From: Micromussa lordhowensis
Taxonomy: Eukaryota; Cnidaria; Anthozoa; Scleractinia; Lobophylliidae
Direction: 5' to 3'
Length of the DNA stretch: 64,000 bases
Assembly: GCA_964020085.1 (NCBI GenBank)
Contig: OZ026603.1
Coordinates: forward strand, 25,314,181 to 25,378,180
Shown: in pieces, positions 46,701 to 54,692 of the stretch
Numbering within the stretch: the first letter of the stretch is position 1
Layout of the letters: each line of letters opens with the position of its first letter
Notes under the pieces: model-generated
The model's input: only the letters and a program-made list of their open reading frames with translations
What the model was told of the DNA's origin: nothing
The model's database searches: none
Program-made: the position numbers and the translations under genes

Positions 46701-47260
46701 GATTAGTCTGATCACGATCGAATGAAACATGTTTCGTTTTGAACAGTAGTGTTCACATCAGACAGTGCATTGCGCGAATCATATTTCAAATGATTATTCT
46801 GAGCATGACTGAAACAACCTCGCGAGGTAGTTTCAATATATACAATTATGATCAGACCAATAGATGCGCAGAGGAGGCGAGTGCCCAAAAATATTGAACC
46901 AAAATAAGGGCTGTTATGAGGTGAAATGGCTACTTGAAATATGGCCCAATGAAGAAGTACAACGGCAATTATTGACGAAGGGTAGAAAGCAGAATATTTG
47001 GGAGAACAACGGTTGCATGTCCAAGCGTACAGCATCACCGTGATTCACAACCAAGCATGAAACGTGTTTGAAACCGACCTCTGTGATGAACAAAACAATA
47101 ACAAACATGTTTCGGCGAAACATGTTTAATTATATTTCGGCTTTTATGTGAACACAGCTTTAGCAAGAAATATTGACTCACCAGCATTTCCTTTTCTTGC
47201 TAAACTGAAAAGCAGGGCAAGAACAACTATCGTGAACGCAATGAGTATTCTTCTCTCCAT
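23509..47260 (-). CDS. receptor gene D: signal peptide, CTLD, stalk, TM, tyrosine-motif tail
   Basis: A minus-strand gene model assembled from splice sites and phase. Exons: 47182-47260 (signal peptide), 39838-40272 (CTLD), 38991-39080 and 38509-38613 (stalk), 26458-26547 and 25963-26067 (duplicated stalk), 25527-25691 (transmembrane), 23509-24187 (cytoplasmic). Every exon from the signal peptide through the TM is phase 1 at its joints. The tail exon needs phase 2, which a 25-nt mini-exon, as in gene A, would supply; it was not located. The last exon and stop are not certain. The model predicts a type I C-type-lectin receptor. Introns hold a Polinton-like element, a DIRS-like element and a pogo-like element. 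Whether all stalk exons are used in one mRNA is inference. Confidence 0.65.
25527..25691 (-). CDS. gene D transmembrane exon
   Basis: 165 nt, acceptor TTTTTAG, donor GTAATT, phase 1-1. It encodes a short juxtamembrane region (ATPPRNVVKDVPSEEATNNN), a long hydrophobic span (VIVIILALLAFLILITLIV, FYVMY) and a basic stop-transfer (RRRKFKK). It has the same layout and donor as gene A's TM exon at 2454-2609, though the sequence is different. Confidence 0.8.
25963..26547 (-). CDS. gene D stalk exons, copy 1
   Basis: Two phase 1-1 exons. 26458-26547 (90 nt) encodes TTVRQTSLAVTSAARLTTSY and SPSTEAPSK. 25963-26067 (105 nt) encodes ATQQTESGTEESSTKPTMRQ and STSSKYLLTESNSE. They are Ser/Thr-rich and mucin-like, as expected of an O-glycosylated stalk. 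Near-identical exons of equal length lie at 38991-39080 and 38509-38613. Confidence 0.75.
26825..27813 (+). repeat. left TIR of the Polinton-like element
   Basis: Inverted relative to 30915-36756 with only a few mismatches (about 1%). It holds two tandem roughly 52-bp units (GTCGAGTTAGGTCGAG...ATATGCATAACG) where the right TIR has one, accounting for the 50-bp length difference. A 28-codon ORF is present in each TIR. Confidence 0.85.
27445..27531 (+). CDS. 28-aa ORF inside the left TIR
   Basis: ATG at 27445 gives MACLTVKDIEAILFLTDFGD, then EREYIRLS and stop. The copy in the right TIR (31198-31284, minus strand) is identical except Thr-16 to Pro. It reads inward from each end. It could be a small protein, a 5' exon of an element gene, or chance. 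Confidence 0.3.
   Translation: MACLTVKDIEAILFLTDFGDEREYIRLS
27848..28267 (-). CDS. zinc-ribbon protein of the Polinton-like element
   Basis: The C-terminal part has eight or more cysteines in CxxC pairs (GPCYYCNGE, KCPRCFWQ, VCPICAYQ, WCADCHAVKH), suggesting two zinc-binding modules, and an acidic end. It overlaps the next ORF by about 140 nt in another frame. The region before residue ~40 is basic and may not be the true N-terminus, so the two ORFs may be one gene joined by splicing or broken by a frameshift. Similar ORFs are thought to accompany this ATPase in cnidarian elements; not verified. Confidence 0.5.
   Translation of the reverse strand: MRLVIKKWSPKAVITKMTQRQPLKLVIKNRKTQIGNLKEVMSDVPYSEETAISEILLKVKGPCYYCNGENVYERAVVKCPRCFWQDGYRVCPICAYQIPVDRRHLTDGFIWCADCHAVKHIDSKTLKRTHYPPSENEDD
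28125..28703 (-). CDS. acidic protein of the Polinton-like element
   Basis: 192 residues with acidic ends (DEEEESDYENTNASENEESD; SDNEDDTETASE) around a folded-looking centre (LVENVLLPHNHDIVKPRALK, FIDGLAELGINKR, ILAELLEKE). No known family is recognised with confidence. The 3' end overlaps the zinc-ribbon ORF. Within a virus-like element it could be a regulatory or scaffold-type protein; this is inference. Confidence 0.5.
   Translation of the reverse strand: MLVNIKRKVDWDEEEESDYENTNASENEESDNEEPRIKDVLEGLSQLVSRQKASDLLHSMAASKDIVFWTPRGQLLRNQRIIPVTNISELVENVLLPHNHDIVKPRALKTFIDGLAELGINKRLIQNKRILAELLEKEQVYHDKDSEAGDKEMVSESSDNEDDTETASEISDQESENPDREPEGSHVRRSIF
29093..29518 (-). CDS. basic virion-like protein (possible pX-type minor core protein)
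   Basis: 141 residues. After a polar start comes a glycine/aromatic block (GYGLGSIFKGLFRWAMPRL), an amphipathic stretch (GAKVFGKKALQTGVQVVQDV) and a strongly basic C-terminus (GRKSTKRKVQF, PPFKKRKTVV). That layout resembles small DNA-binding or membrane-active minor virion proteins of adenovirus/adintovirus relatives. The match is by pattern only. The frame is intact. It is divergently transcribed from the ATPase. Confidence 0.5.
   Translation of the reverse strand: MKKLYTPNHKLYEEYYLNQAKQKGGNLPAFHGARFQPGYGLGSIFKGLFRWAMPRLQQGAKVFGKKALQTGVQVVQDVLEGNNVNTALAKRSREAIGGLVPQAGSGRKSTKRKVQFRGLPPFKKRKTVVLDQDQDDFQLWS
29674..29800 (+). repeat. GGT triplet repeat between divergent element genes
   Basis: Two near-pure GGT runs (with a few GGC) separated by TTTAAAACAATAGAATTGTGG, itself duplicated from the preceding 25 bases. 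It lies in the roughly 350-bp spacer between the basic-protein ORF and the ATPase, so it may sit in a shared promoter. The proline-rich ORF on the other strand is an artefact. Confidence 0.9.
29866..30863 (+). pseudogene. FtsK/HerA-type DNA-packaging ATPase, frameshifted
   Basis: The frame from 29866 gives a C2H2 finger (CPVCQKEF, RHMNRKH) and a P-loop region; the second frame continues to 30863 with a Walker B-like LIVIDDQM and the segment FTKGSHHRNLSVIYIVQNLF. This architecture matches genome-packaging ATPases of Polinton/adintovirus-type elements, which pump DNA into capsids. Two defects are visible: a 1-nt indel near 30115 that stops the first frame at 30120, and Gln instead of the expected Lys in the P-loop (GMTGSGQT). 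No joined product is given. A sequencing error could explain the indel but less readily the substitution. Confidence 0.75.
31880..32871 (-). CDS. DIRS-like tyrosine recombinase
   Basis: The catalytic region has Arg in AGFFRISELL, HxxR in HSFRSGG, a further His in HGRW and a likely Tyr nucleophile in DGYVHD. It ends HIGI at 31880. The frame is open further 5' (to 32971), but a strong acceptor (TTTTTGCTTCAG) at 32872 suggests coding begins there in phase 1 and is joined to upstream sequence by splicing. The enzyme would integrate the circular cDNA without making a target duplication. Confidence 0.85.
32962..33158. repeat. cluster of imperfect palindromes between RT and recombinase genes
   Basis: Small palindromes follow one another: 32962-32981 (TTGGGTCCAAGTGGTCCCAA), 33005-33022 (AGGGTCCAAGTGGTCCCT), 33036-33047 (GACCAAGTGGTC), 33059-33074 (GGATCCAAGTGCATCC) and 33087-33100 (ATACCATGTGGTAT). 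Most share the core CCAAGTGG. A sixth hairpin (ACCCCC...GGGGGT) spans 33132-33158. Confidence 0.75.
33177..35486 (-). CDS. DIRS-like reverse transcriptase-RNase H
   Basis: The RT palm has KKRLILDLRHVN, FMFKFDLKSGYHHIDI, VLPFGLSSAPYIF and the catalytic YLDDGLGSA. RNase H follows with VCYSDASSTGCASY, YRELKAISLGL, IKWYTDNQSV and NDKADFLSR. A C-terminal extension has NSRFWCPGTEAVDAFSVSW. The first 12 codons (MPIIDRHLVFSF) come from the 187-bp repeat and are shared with the gag frame; genuine RT coding probably starts near 35250-35440. The 5' part overlaps the gag zinc-knuckle frame. No methylase domain is evident. Confidence 0.85.
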   Translation of the reverse strand: MPIIDRHLVFSFFRFYRSFSVLARHPVFHRLSPLLLQAILLIFVLKRQRAPLLKAVTTSASPVARPVIGEPIAPTYTSLPDQPTNSSKACQVKTAVLLGSSNSIAEHKAVKETLEGISDDGPVFQECFEFENSPNSIQSVKGRLRAHFSFWLHTLGANDFILRVIDKGYIIPFITVPQNAFFDNNHSALIHADFVSEAIQELILSGSVVQVSSPPQVVNPLSVSIQSRSKKRLILDLRHVNKHIWKEKFKFEDIRNACVYLPFDHFMFKFDLKSGYHHIDILQEHQTFLGFSWVLNGVRRFFVFTVLPFGLSSAPYIFTKVVRVLVRYWRSHAVRITVYLDDGLGSARDFARCEAASLFVQTSLQLSGFLPNDSKSIWQPTSRLVSLGYCIDLSIHAISIPSERILSVVQVIDSIRSQYFSSTARKLAQFVGKIISMGFVFGNITRIMTRYSHFDILRSPTWDDKISLSRPTLNELCFWKENFPFLNSRRLLSIQSHYTRVCYSDASSTGCASYMLDFHNTISHKLWSAEEAQKSSSYRELKAISLGLESFLPLVKGHTIKWYTDNQSVSRIVEVGSMKEDLQCLALRIFTMCLLSCITLEVEWIPRSANDKADFLSRIVDYDDWRVKRDYFLLAEEKWGPHSVDRFANHENTQLPRFNSRFWCPGTEAVDAFSVSWAGENNWLVPPIFLIPKVLNHMVAFGGRATLVVPAWPSAAFWPLIFTDEGLSPIFSDIFEIPLGSDVFVLGNYKNSLFASPNFRSGVLFLRFS
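35182..36378 (-). CDS. DIRS-like gag, probably two exons
   Basis: ATG at 36378, 5 nt inside the end of the terminal repeat, opens MSDKEGEEDPKVISVGSFED and a coiled-coil-like Lys/Glu-rich region to about 35845 (SEAGWAAVDEYLSDEV, RALRKKKNARIAKPGQK). The zinc knuckle (CFACGKTGHWRANC) is in another frame at 35182-35436, preceded by a strong acceptor (TTCCGTTTCTACAG at 35437). The part between contains the internal repeat junction. A spliceosomal intron is the simplest reading. A GT donor near 35832 (AAGTTGAGT) fits the RT frame rather than the knuckle frame, so the joint is unresolved. Confidence 0.6.
36763..38065 (-). repeat. tandem segmental duplication, copy 1 (with 25963-26824)
   Basis: 25963-26824 joined to 36763-37110 is collinear with 38509-39760 (stalk exons, the site of the Polinton-like insertion, the TTTGTTCCTCCAATTTATTG block). 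About 830 bases (37110-37940) have no counterpart in copy 2 and show nothing recognisable. Confidence 0.75.
37970..38065 (-). pseudogene. CTLD exon 3' relic
   Basis: The minus strand reads GKYNDLDC and, in a shifted frame, HICEGSADSTGQE before a donor GTATGTTA. This matches the end of the intact CTLD exon (FNDLRC, HICESSADSTGQE). The spacing is out of frame by one base and the N-terminal two-thirds is replaced by a dispersed repeat (38080-38190). Confidence 0.65.
38509..39080 (-). CDS. gene D stalk exons, copy 2
   Basis: 38991-39080 (90 nt) and 38509-38613 (105 nt), both phase 1-1, with consensus splice sites and open frames. They are the paralogues of 26458-26547 and 25963-26067, with differences such as ESGTEE to ECETEE. 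The intron between them contains the unoccupied version of the Polinton target only in the flanking intron at 39378. Confidence 0.7.
39838..40272 (-). CDS. C-type lectin-like domain exon of gene D
   Basis: 435 nt, phase 1-1, acceptor CGATTAG, donor GTGTGTTT. It encodes a full CTLD: LNWEDSRRHCKETGSQLVSI (first Cys), TEWEFL, EYFIGLKKD, EWRWISD, PWNKDEPSGDGKCVVMY (second Cys), KFNDLRC (third) and HICESS (fourth). The usual calcium-site EPN/QPD triplet reads EPS and WND reads FND, so calcium-dependent sugar binding is uncertain. It ends with ADSTGQE leading into the stalk. Likely the ligand-binding head of a membrane receptor. Confidence 0.85.
40406..40733. mobile_element. nested pair of MITEs
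   Basis: Outer inverted ends AGAGCGGTTTTCAAT and ATTGAAAACCGCTCT. Inside, ATAGCCCTTTTCACGGTTA (from 40418) is inverted at the end of TAACCGTGAAAAGGGCTAT (to about 40590), with ATTTGCAT/ATGCAAAT and GAAATTGC inner pairs. Confidence 0.75.
42200..42940. repeat. dispersed repeat family copy
   Basis: Blocks GCGGAGCTCCGGCGGCCGAA, TGACACCTGTCAAAACAA, ACCATATTGCGGGCTC and AAAGTTGACCGCTGCCCA recur in order at 60245-60730, with the last part at 38080-38190. A CGACGACG microsatellite is present. Class unknown. Confidence 0.55.
44622..46135 (+). pseudogene. pogo-like DDE transposase with three frame lesions
   Basis: The N-terminal half is a helix-turn-helix/CENPB-like region (KPYDRFTDEDRYVIATYCAQ, HGPIATVKHFKSKFP, GNGWVKSLFKRM). 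The first catalytic Asp is in LIVNIDQTPVKM; the second, in IIVWDTFKGQNN, is followed by NTTAFNQPLD. The central part (45454-45600) reads correctly only in another frame (SERGAACVSIV, MFTAVFSVTMNGKFLPMQLIY), implying indels near 45440 and 45612. A 23-bp tandem duplication (AAGGATGGTATGCTGGAGAA plus GTT, twice, 45900-45946) shifts the frame a third time; the true end (SRWLIEFLSIYAEK to DPFAPI) reads to TGA at 46133. Not functional. Confidence 0.8.
46676..47158. mobile_element. possible MITE near the gene D promoter
   Basis: CTGTGTTTACAC at the left and GTGAACACAGC at the right form short inverted ends. Inner GAAACATGTTTCG motifs recur at both sides. It ends about 20 bases from the gene D first-exon donor. 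Confidence 0.5.
47182..47260 (-). CDS. gene D first exon (signal peptide)
   Basis: ATG at 47260 (minus strand) gives 26 codons: MERRILIAFTIVVLALLFSL, then ARKGNA, ending in phase 1 before donor GTGAGTCA. It is a classical secretory signal, paralogous to 21071-21146. The start is supported by conservation of the ATG and about 130 upstream bases between arms. The phase fits the CTLD exon 7 kb downstream. Confidence 0.75.
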
Positions 47261-47869
47261 CCCTCAAAAATGAAATGTGGCGCGTGCGAAGCTAAAGTAA
47301 ATTGATCGAACGCAAAATGAGGAAAAGAATCGTGTCAGATTCAACTTAAAGGTAGCGCTTCAGCCACTCGGGAAGTTATTTGCCAGCATTAGCACAAACC
47401 CGCAACTGCTACTGCAAAACCGAAACACTCAGAAATATATGCAACATAAAAACAAAGCAAAGAGAACATAAATACATAAATATTGCTGTGCGCCAAAAAG
47501 GATGACCTCAAAATGGTTATCATTAAAAAAAAATAATTTAAGAAGATGTTATTTGGAAGAAACGTTATTCAACAAGCCGTTTAAGATATCACTATTCATG
47601 AGCAGGAGAAAAGTAATGAAAAACTCGCACGATATCAGTAGTGTGGCATCGTAGACATACACAGGAAGTTAAATCAAGAAGCGACTGAGAAACATAATAC
47701 ACCCGAAATGTCTGAAATAACTTGACCTAAAGTTTTTCGCCTATCCTCTATGTTGTTGTTTTATGCTTAGGTAAGCCAATGAAGTTGGCGAGGTAGCTTT
47801 TAAAAGGACGGGCATTGTGTAGTCCGTAAGTCATTCTTATAATTCAAAACGAATTTTAATTTCACTATA

Positions 47870-48785
47870 AAAGTTAACGTTAAAAAACTACGACGTTTCG
47901 ACCGTTCGAAGGCCATTTTCAAGTTGAAAAGTAAACATTTTTGTATGCGCTTAAATATGTACAATCGATTATAAATGCTAATAAGATACTGACTAAAACT
48001 CTAAAACTCTAAAATATTTACATAAAAACAATACACAGAAAAATTGCGGCATGAATACTAGTATTAAAAAAAAAAAATAAAAAACGCTAAGTAAATAGCT
48101 TCGCGCGGATCGAGTCACTCTGTTTGTTCAGTTTTCGTTTAAGTTTGCGAATAAAAAACATTTCAAAAATCAAGCAGTCAAGTTTACTTTGGCACTTCTT
48201 TAAAATCTCGAAGTTGCTTCCAATGGAATCCGGATCCTCTCCGTGCTCGCCCTTTACGTGGAGGCCGATTGTTGATCGCTTATGCCCCTCAACACGTTGA
48301 TGTAGCTGTCGACTCGTGAAGCCGACATAGTCTGTATCACACAGACAACACCTGTAATAATAAACAACGTTTTGTTGATTTACAATTGGAGGTTTATGTT
48401 CCTTCGGCTTGAAATGTGCTTTGATCTTTCTACTTACATAAACAGGCTGGACGACGGCATCAATCTTTCCACTGAGATCTCTGAGTTGGTGTCTTACCCT
48501 ATGAGGGCTTCAGGATAATGCAGGCGAGCAAAAAACATTTTAAGACATTCACATTCTTGATGGAAGAACTGCCAGTTCGATGAGAGTTTGAACGCACGGT
48601 TTAACATTGTTTTCAGTAGAGAATGCTTATACTTAACGTAGAGTTTTAGTCAGTATCTTATTAGCATTTATAATCGATTATACATATTTAAGCGCATACA
48701 AAAACTTTTACTTTTCAACTTGAAAATGACCGTCGAACGGTCGAAACGTCGTAGTTTTTTAAGGTTAACTTTTATAGTGAAATCC
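47870..48785 (-). pseudogene. PLE fragment with GIY-YIG domain between inverted repeats
   Basis: The minus strand reads YYRCCLCDTDYVGFTSRQLH, QRVEGHKRSTIGLHVKGEHG and CLIFEMFFIRKLKRKLN, a GIY-YIG C-terminus of PLE type. About 140 bp on each side (47870-48010; 48640-48785) are inverted copies containing CGAAACGTCGTAGTTTTT, like the pseudo-LTRs of PLEs. The RT is missing. Confidence 0.65.
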
Positions 48786-49977
48786 GTTTCAAAAAACTTG
48801 TTGTTTCGAATTTTAAATTATCAGCGATAAAATGAAACGGGATGTACTTCCGCCAGTTGTGAATCATCTGATCTGCCATTAAAAAATTATATATAAGAAA
48901 AGAAATGAATAACAGCTGAAAACGTAGTTTGAACTTATTAGTGAGGACGAGAGACTTAAGCCCCATTTATATGGTGTCGAGACAACCCTGCCCTAAAGTA
49001 GCCCGGGGTAGGCAGCGTCTGTGTCGCAGGCTTCTCAAAAGACGACGATAAACACGAACAAGGAACATACAAAAGAGAATTATAATTTGACTGTAACGCA
49101 ATTTTGACATCGGTGTTGCAAGAAGTCGTTACTATAAACGAAGTCTAGACATCATCCCCTTCATCATTAAGCGGATATTTGAGACACAAAACTGCAAGCC
49201 ACACTGAAAGGCTTAATTAATTGTAAACTCAAGTTTAAGACAAATATTTCTTATCTACAATCGAGGTTAAGACGAAAATACTTAGAACTCAGTTTCTAAC
49301 TGAGGAGTGTTCTTTACGATTTTTCTTCTTTTCTGTAACTCTTGTGCTGAATTTCCAATCTAAGAACGCGGAATTCACAGAAACATGCTTGCAAGGTTGA
49401 TATCAGCGTTATGAAAGCGTGAAAGGAAGTTGTGTCCAGGCCTTTGGGAAGAACGTTTCGATCAAGAAGCGGTGTGCAGAAGTATCATTCTAAAGAGTGA
49501 TAGCGTAGGTAGAAAGAGTTTCTTAGCAGTTCTTTGGGGAAGAAATAATTCGTTCGTTCGCACGCTCCCTTGGTCAGTCAGTTAGTTGATGGGTTGTAGA
49601 CGTTTTTCTGGTTCTTCTGTTGATCAGTTTATTTAGCGTGAGAGCGCGATATTGGCTCCGAGAGCAATGAACTGATCTTTCCGCTTAGAGTAGAGCTGAA
49701 GTGCTCCCAAATTAAAGACTTTTTGAAATGCAAATAATTCGATGGGCGAATAATTCGTTTCATCGTCTGCTTTGACAGCTTTTAACCAAAGAGTTGCCAA
49801 AATTTATGAGCGAGGGTTTCACTTTCAAAAGTATTTTCCTTCTGCAAATTACTTCAAGTCTCCACATTGGCTCTTTTTATTAACTTATTACGTTACTATT
49901 AAGACTGGAACATTTTTATTATTCACTGCTTATGTAAACGCAAAGTACACAATAAAAGCTCGAAAGAAAACGAAAAT

Positions 49978-50068
49978 TTCTCGCCAGGATTCGAGCCCAC
50001 GACCTTCAGATTACCGCATCTAAAATTCTTGCGCCAAGACTGAAATCTTACCACTTCGCCAACCTGCA
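49978..50068 (-). repeat. tRNA-derived segment, arm 2
   Basis: On the minus strand: TTGGCGAAGTGGTAAGATTT, then GGTCGTGGGCTCGAATCCTGG. A-box and B-box like elements are better preserved than in arm 1. It lies directly beside the satellite array. Confidence 0.45.
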
Positions 50069-50160
50069 ACTGAAGGACTATTCATAGAGACCTCACAATC
50101 AACCGCTGATTGGTTTACAACTGCTGCAGGTTGAAACAATTCGCACCGCGAGCTTCGGAT

Positions 50161-51832
50161 GACAAGGAACGAAGGAACGAAGGAACGAAGGAACGAAGAA
50201 ACGAAGGAACGAAGGAACGAAGGAACGAAGGAACGAAGGAACGAAGGAACGAAGGAACGAAGGAACGAAGGAGCGAAGGAACGAAGGAACGAAGGAACGA
50301 AGGGACGAAGGGACGAAGGGACGAAGGGACGAAGGGACGAAGGGACGAAGGGACGAAGGGACGAAGGGACGAAGGGACGAAGGGACGAAGGGACGAAGGG
50401 ACGAAGGGACGAAGGGACGAAGGGACGAAGGGACGAAGGGACGAAGGGACGAAGGGACGAAGGGACGAAGGGACGAAGGGACGAAGGGACGAAGGGACGA
50501 AGGGACGAAGGGACGAAGGGATGAAGGGACGAGGGAACCAAGGGACCAAGGGACCAAGGGACCAAGGGACCAAGGGACCAAGGGACCAAGGGACCAAGGG
50601 ACCAAGGGACCAAGGGACCAAGGGACCAAGGGACCAAGGGACCAAGGGACCAAGGGACCAAGGGACCAAGGGACCAAGGGACCAAGGGACCAAGGGACCA
50701 AGGGACCAAGGGACCAAGGGACCAAGGGACCAAGGGACCAAGGGACCAAGGGACCAAGGGACCAAGGGACCAAGGGACCAAGGGACCAAGGGACCAAGGG
50801 ACCAAGGGACCAAGGGACCAAGGGACCAAGGGACCAAGGGACCAAGGGACCAAGGGACCAAGGGACCAAGGGACCAAGGGACCAAGGGACCAAGGGACCA
50901 AGGGACCAAGGGACCAAGGGACCAAGGGACCAAGGGACCAAGGGACCAAGGGACCAAGGGACCAAGGGACCAAGGGACCAAGGGACCAAGGGACCAAGGG
51001 ACCAAGGGACCAAGGGACCAAGGGACCAAGGGACCAAGGGACCAAGGGACCAAGGGACCAAGGGACCAAGGGACCAAGGGACCAAGGGACCAAGGGACCA
51101 AGGGACCAAGGGACCAAGGGACCAAGGGACCAAGGGACCAAGGGACCAAGGGACCAAGGGACCAAGGGACCAAGGGACCAAGGGACCAAGGGACCAAGGG
51201 ACCAAGGGACCAAGGGACCAAGGGACCAAGGGACCAAGGGACCAATCGACCTATCGACCAATCGACCAAGGGACCAATCGACCAATCGACCAATCGACCA
51301 ATCGACCAATCGACCAATCGACCAATCGACCAATCGACCAATCGACCAATCGACCAATCGACCAATCGACCAATCGACCAATCGACCAATCGACCAATCG
51401 ACCAATCGACCAATCGACCAATCGACCAATCGACCAATCGACTAATCGACCAATCGACCAATCGACCAATCGACCAAGGGACCAATCGACCAATCGACCA
51501 ATCGACCAATCGACCAATCGACCAATCGACCAATCGACCAATCGACCAATCGACCAATCGACCAATCGACCAATCGACCAATCGACCAATCGACCAATCG
51601 ACCAATCGACCAATCGTCCAATCGACCAATCGACCAATCGACCAATCGACCAATCGACCGAGGAACCATGAAGCCAAGGAACCATGAAGCCAAGGAACCA
51701 TGAAGCCAAGGAACCATGAAGCCAAGGAACCATGAAGCCAAGGAACCATGAAGCCAAGGAACCATGAAGCCAAGGAACCATGAAGCCAAGGAACCATGAA
51801 GCCAAGGAACCATGAAGCCAAGAAGTCAAGAA
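50161..51832 (+). repeat. octanucleotide satellite, arm 2, with five successive unit types
   Basis: Blocks of different 8-bp units follow one another: AAGGAACG (50161-50298), AAGGGACG (to about 50530), AAGGGACC (to about 51243), AATCGACC (to about 51660), then a 16-bp unit AAGGAACCATGAAGCC (to 51822). Block edges are sharp, with one or two hybrid units. The first unit equals the arm-1 unit in reverse complement. Hundreds of codons stay open in all frames; no gene. Confidence 0.97.
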
Positions 51833-53439
51833 GTCAAGCTTACTCATTATTTGTCAGATTAGTGATTCTTGTGTCACGCAACATAGAAATTGTCAAAATC
51901 CTTTTGGCAAGCCTTGTCATACCTAATTCATCGCGATTTGGCTTAAATACACCTGAGTGTTTCTTTCCATAAATACATATAACAAGGGTTTATGGAAAAG
52001 CAAATAAAATTTGAAGCCGCTGTAATTATTAATGTCGTCATTTATAAAACATGTCAAGGAAAGAGTACGTATAGAAACGTTATATTTCCTGCTATGTACT
52101 CTGCTCATTCTCGGCAATGTTGTAACATGAACTTCTAAAAAATTCATCAATGTAATAAAAATTGTAAAATATCATTGCTATCTAAATCTATCTGCTTATT
52201 ATTATGGTTAGGGTAAATACCGTAAAATTCCGCAAATAAGCCCTTCTCCACATACCCCCTCATAACGCAAGAATCGCTCTTCAGGGTATAAATTTCCGGG
52301 ACTTATACTTGGAAATTGTCCTCAAATAGAAAATAAAACAAAGGAAAAACAGTGCGGTACGTAACAGATGATTTTTTATTTGCCAAATGATTGCAGTCAA
52401 AAAGAATTTATTGTTATTTGCATAATTCACTCTTAACGAATTATTGGCTTGGATTTCTTCGGTCCCTTGGCAAAGTGCTTGCAAAGTACTTCTATTCCTC
52501 CACTCTGCACCCAAACTTCTTCTGGTGCTCCTCGCTTTTCACTTGTTATCTTTTCCATGATAGAATGAACTGTTTCATCACTTCAGCGTACCGAACGCGG
52601 GCTCAAATCAGTGATTCGTTTAGCAAGCTTAGGGCAAGCGACTAGGAATTTAAATTGTGTGCGGCTTCTGTCTTGTGGGCAGATTTCGCGCAAACAATTG
52701 CACGGAAATTAACTGGAAATACTTTAAAATAAGACTCCCCTGCTTTCTGTGTTCTTACTCTCCATTAAGGTCAAGAGATCGCTCGTTTGCATGGACTCGC
52801 ATCGTTTGTTTAAATTAACGGAAAGTCTTCTGTTCGAGTACTTGTTATATCATCTAGCAGAGTGTCAGCTTGGGGTCTGAATTTGTGTCAGTACGTAATT
52901 TACGTTATGCTGAATGTGTTTGAGGCGACGACAGATAAGAGAAGTATGTAAAACGAAGTAACCATCGATAAAATCGTTTAAAGACACGTTTATTACATTG
53001 TCTTCACGTCATTCCATGTTCCCTTAATGAAAGCATGTTGGAATTTGATTGAATTGACGATTCTACTACGCCCACCCCCCCATTTCCCAGAGGATGGCCG
53101 CTTAATAGGGGTTTCACTGTAATTTTCTCCGCTTGTTCTCTGGCATTCTGGAATGCCATGACATAAACTCCTAAAACTATTTTGCCATGTTGTAAAAATC
53201 GCAAGATATTGTATTGTAACCCTAAAATGTAAGCAAAGTAATATAATTCATAGCAACGCTTTTTTTCATTTGTGGAGACAACACTGACAGTCACTCATTT
53301 GTTTGTCTAGTCAGTTTCTCGAGAACAGCTCAAATTAACTTTTGAATATAAAATAATGCCATCAATTACGTTCATTAGCAGTCAATGAACCTCTGTTTCT
53401 TATACGCACCATCACGAATACGAGCGGAAGCAAAGGTAA

Positions 53440-54655
53440 GTATCACCCAACATGATCTTTTTTTTATACACCCTTTATTTCAAATAGCACAGGACCATGT
53501 TACAATGATTCAGCACATTCTATCATTCTACATATATATTAAAATACATTCTACAAGTTCTCTCAAGTTCTCGTGTAAGTGTTTGCCATACATACCTCCA
53601 AGCTAATCGTTCCCTGGCCACTTTGTTTGTGTTCATGCGAAAGAGTCGGCGTTGGCAAGTCTTCAAATTTGAACTTTTGTTGCCAGCTGTTCCGCTTGCA
53701 TTTGTAAAGATTCTCATAAAACGTCTTACCAACATCCAAAGTTTCAAAAGGATCAGTTTTAATCACTCTACTCATTCGAAGTTTTCGAGCATGTTGTTTT
53801 ATATGATTTCTTTTTTTCCAAGTTAAAAAAAAATGTTTGGAGTTCTTTTCACCATGCTCATGCCAAAGTGCGCGGAATATCACTAATATACCTTTAACCT
53901 TTTCTTCATACAATTTTTCAATTCGTTCTCGCAGCACATTTAGAGTAGCTAGATTTTCCTGAGAAGGAATCTTTTCAAAAATTGAATATGCTTCTTGGAA
54001 TTCCTTGTTTAACATCTGCTCCTCCGCTATTTTTTCCTAACATTTATTCATTGAATATTTTCTGGAATATTTCTTGACATTATATTTCAACCAATCCCAA
54101 ACTGATCAGAATTGAGGAATGATCCGTTTTGATAGAAGGTACTATATCGGCTGAATAATCATCATCCGATAGAGAATTTGAAATAAGCCAATAATCTAGA
54201 GAAAATCTGAGGCTCCGATTGACTGTGTCGTGGGGGTTTTAATGCGCCAAATGACATGATTATGAAAATCTACTTCGGATTGTAGCTCTTCTATTGTGTT
54301 AATCACAGATTGCCTTGTGAAAAAGGTTCCCACCTCTTTTGGCGACTGTAGGGTTTAATACGCAATTAAAATCTCTACCCATACTAATATTTTCAATGGC
54401 ATCAAAATCATTTTTCACAATAGTTTGCAATAGCGAGAGATAGAAGGCAACTATTTCATTGATAATTGCGTTTTATCAATTGGGTTGATAATGTGAATTG
54501 GCCACCGTAAAGAGATTTGGAAGCTGCCGTTTCGAGCGTTAGCCCTTCGTCGGAGCGACGAAGGGCTAACGCTCGAAACGTCAGCTTCAGAATCTCTTTA
54601 CGGTGGCCAATTCACATTATCAACTCAGTTGATAAAACCAAATTATCTTGTAATA

Positions 54656-54692
<37 letters not shown>

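Noticed and set aside
50020..51847. Long open frames (up to 568 codons) with LVPWSLGP or GTKGPRDQ peptides
   Set aside because: The same effect in the arm-2 octamer satellite.
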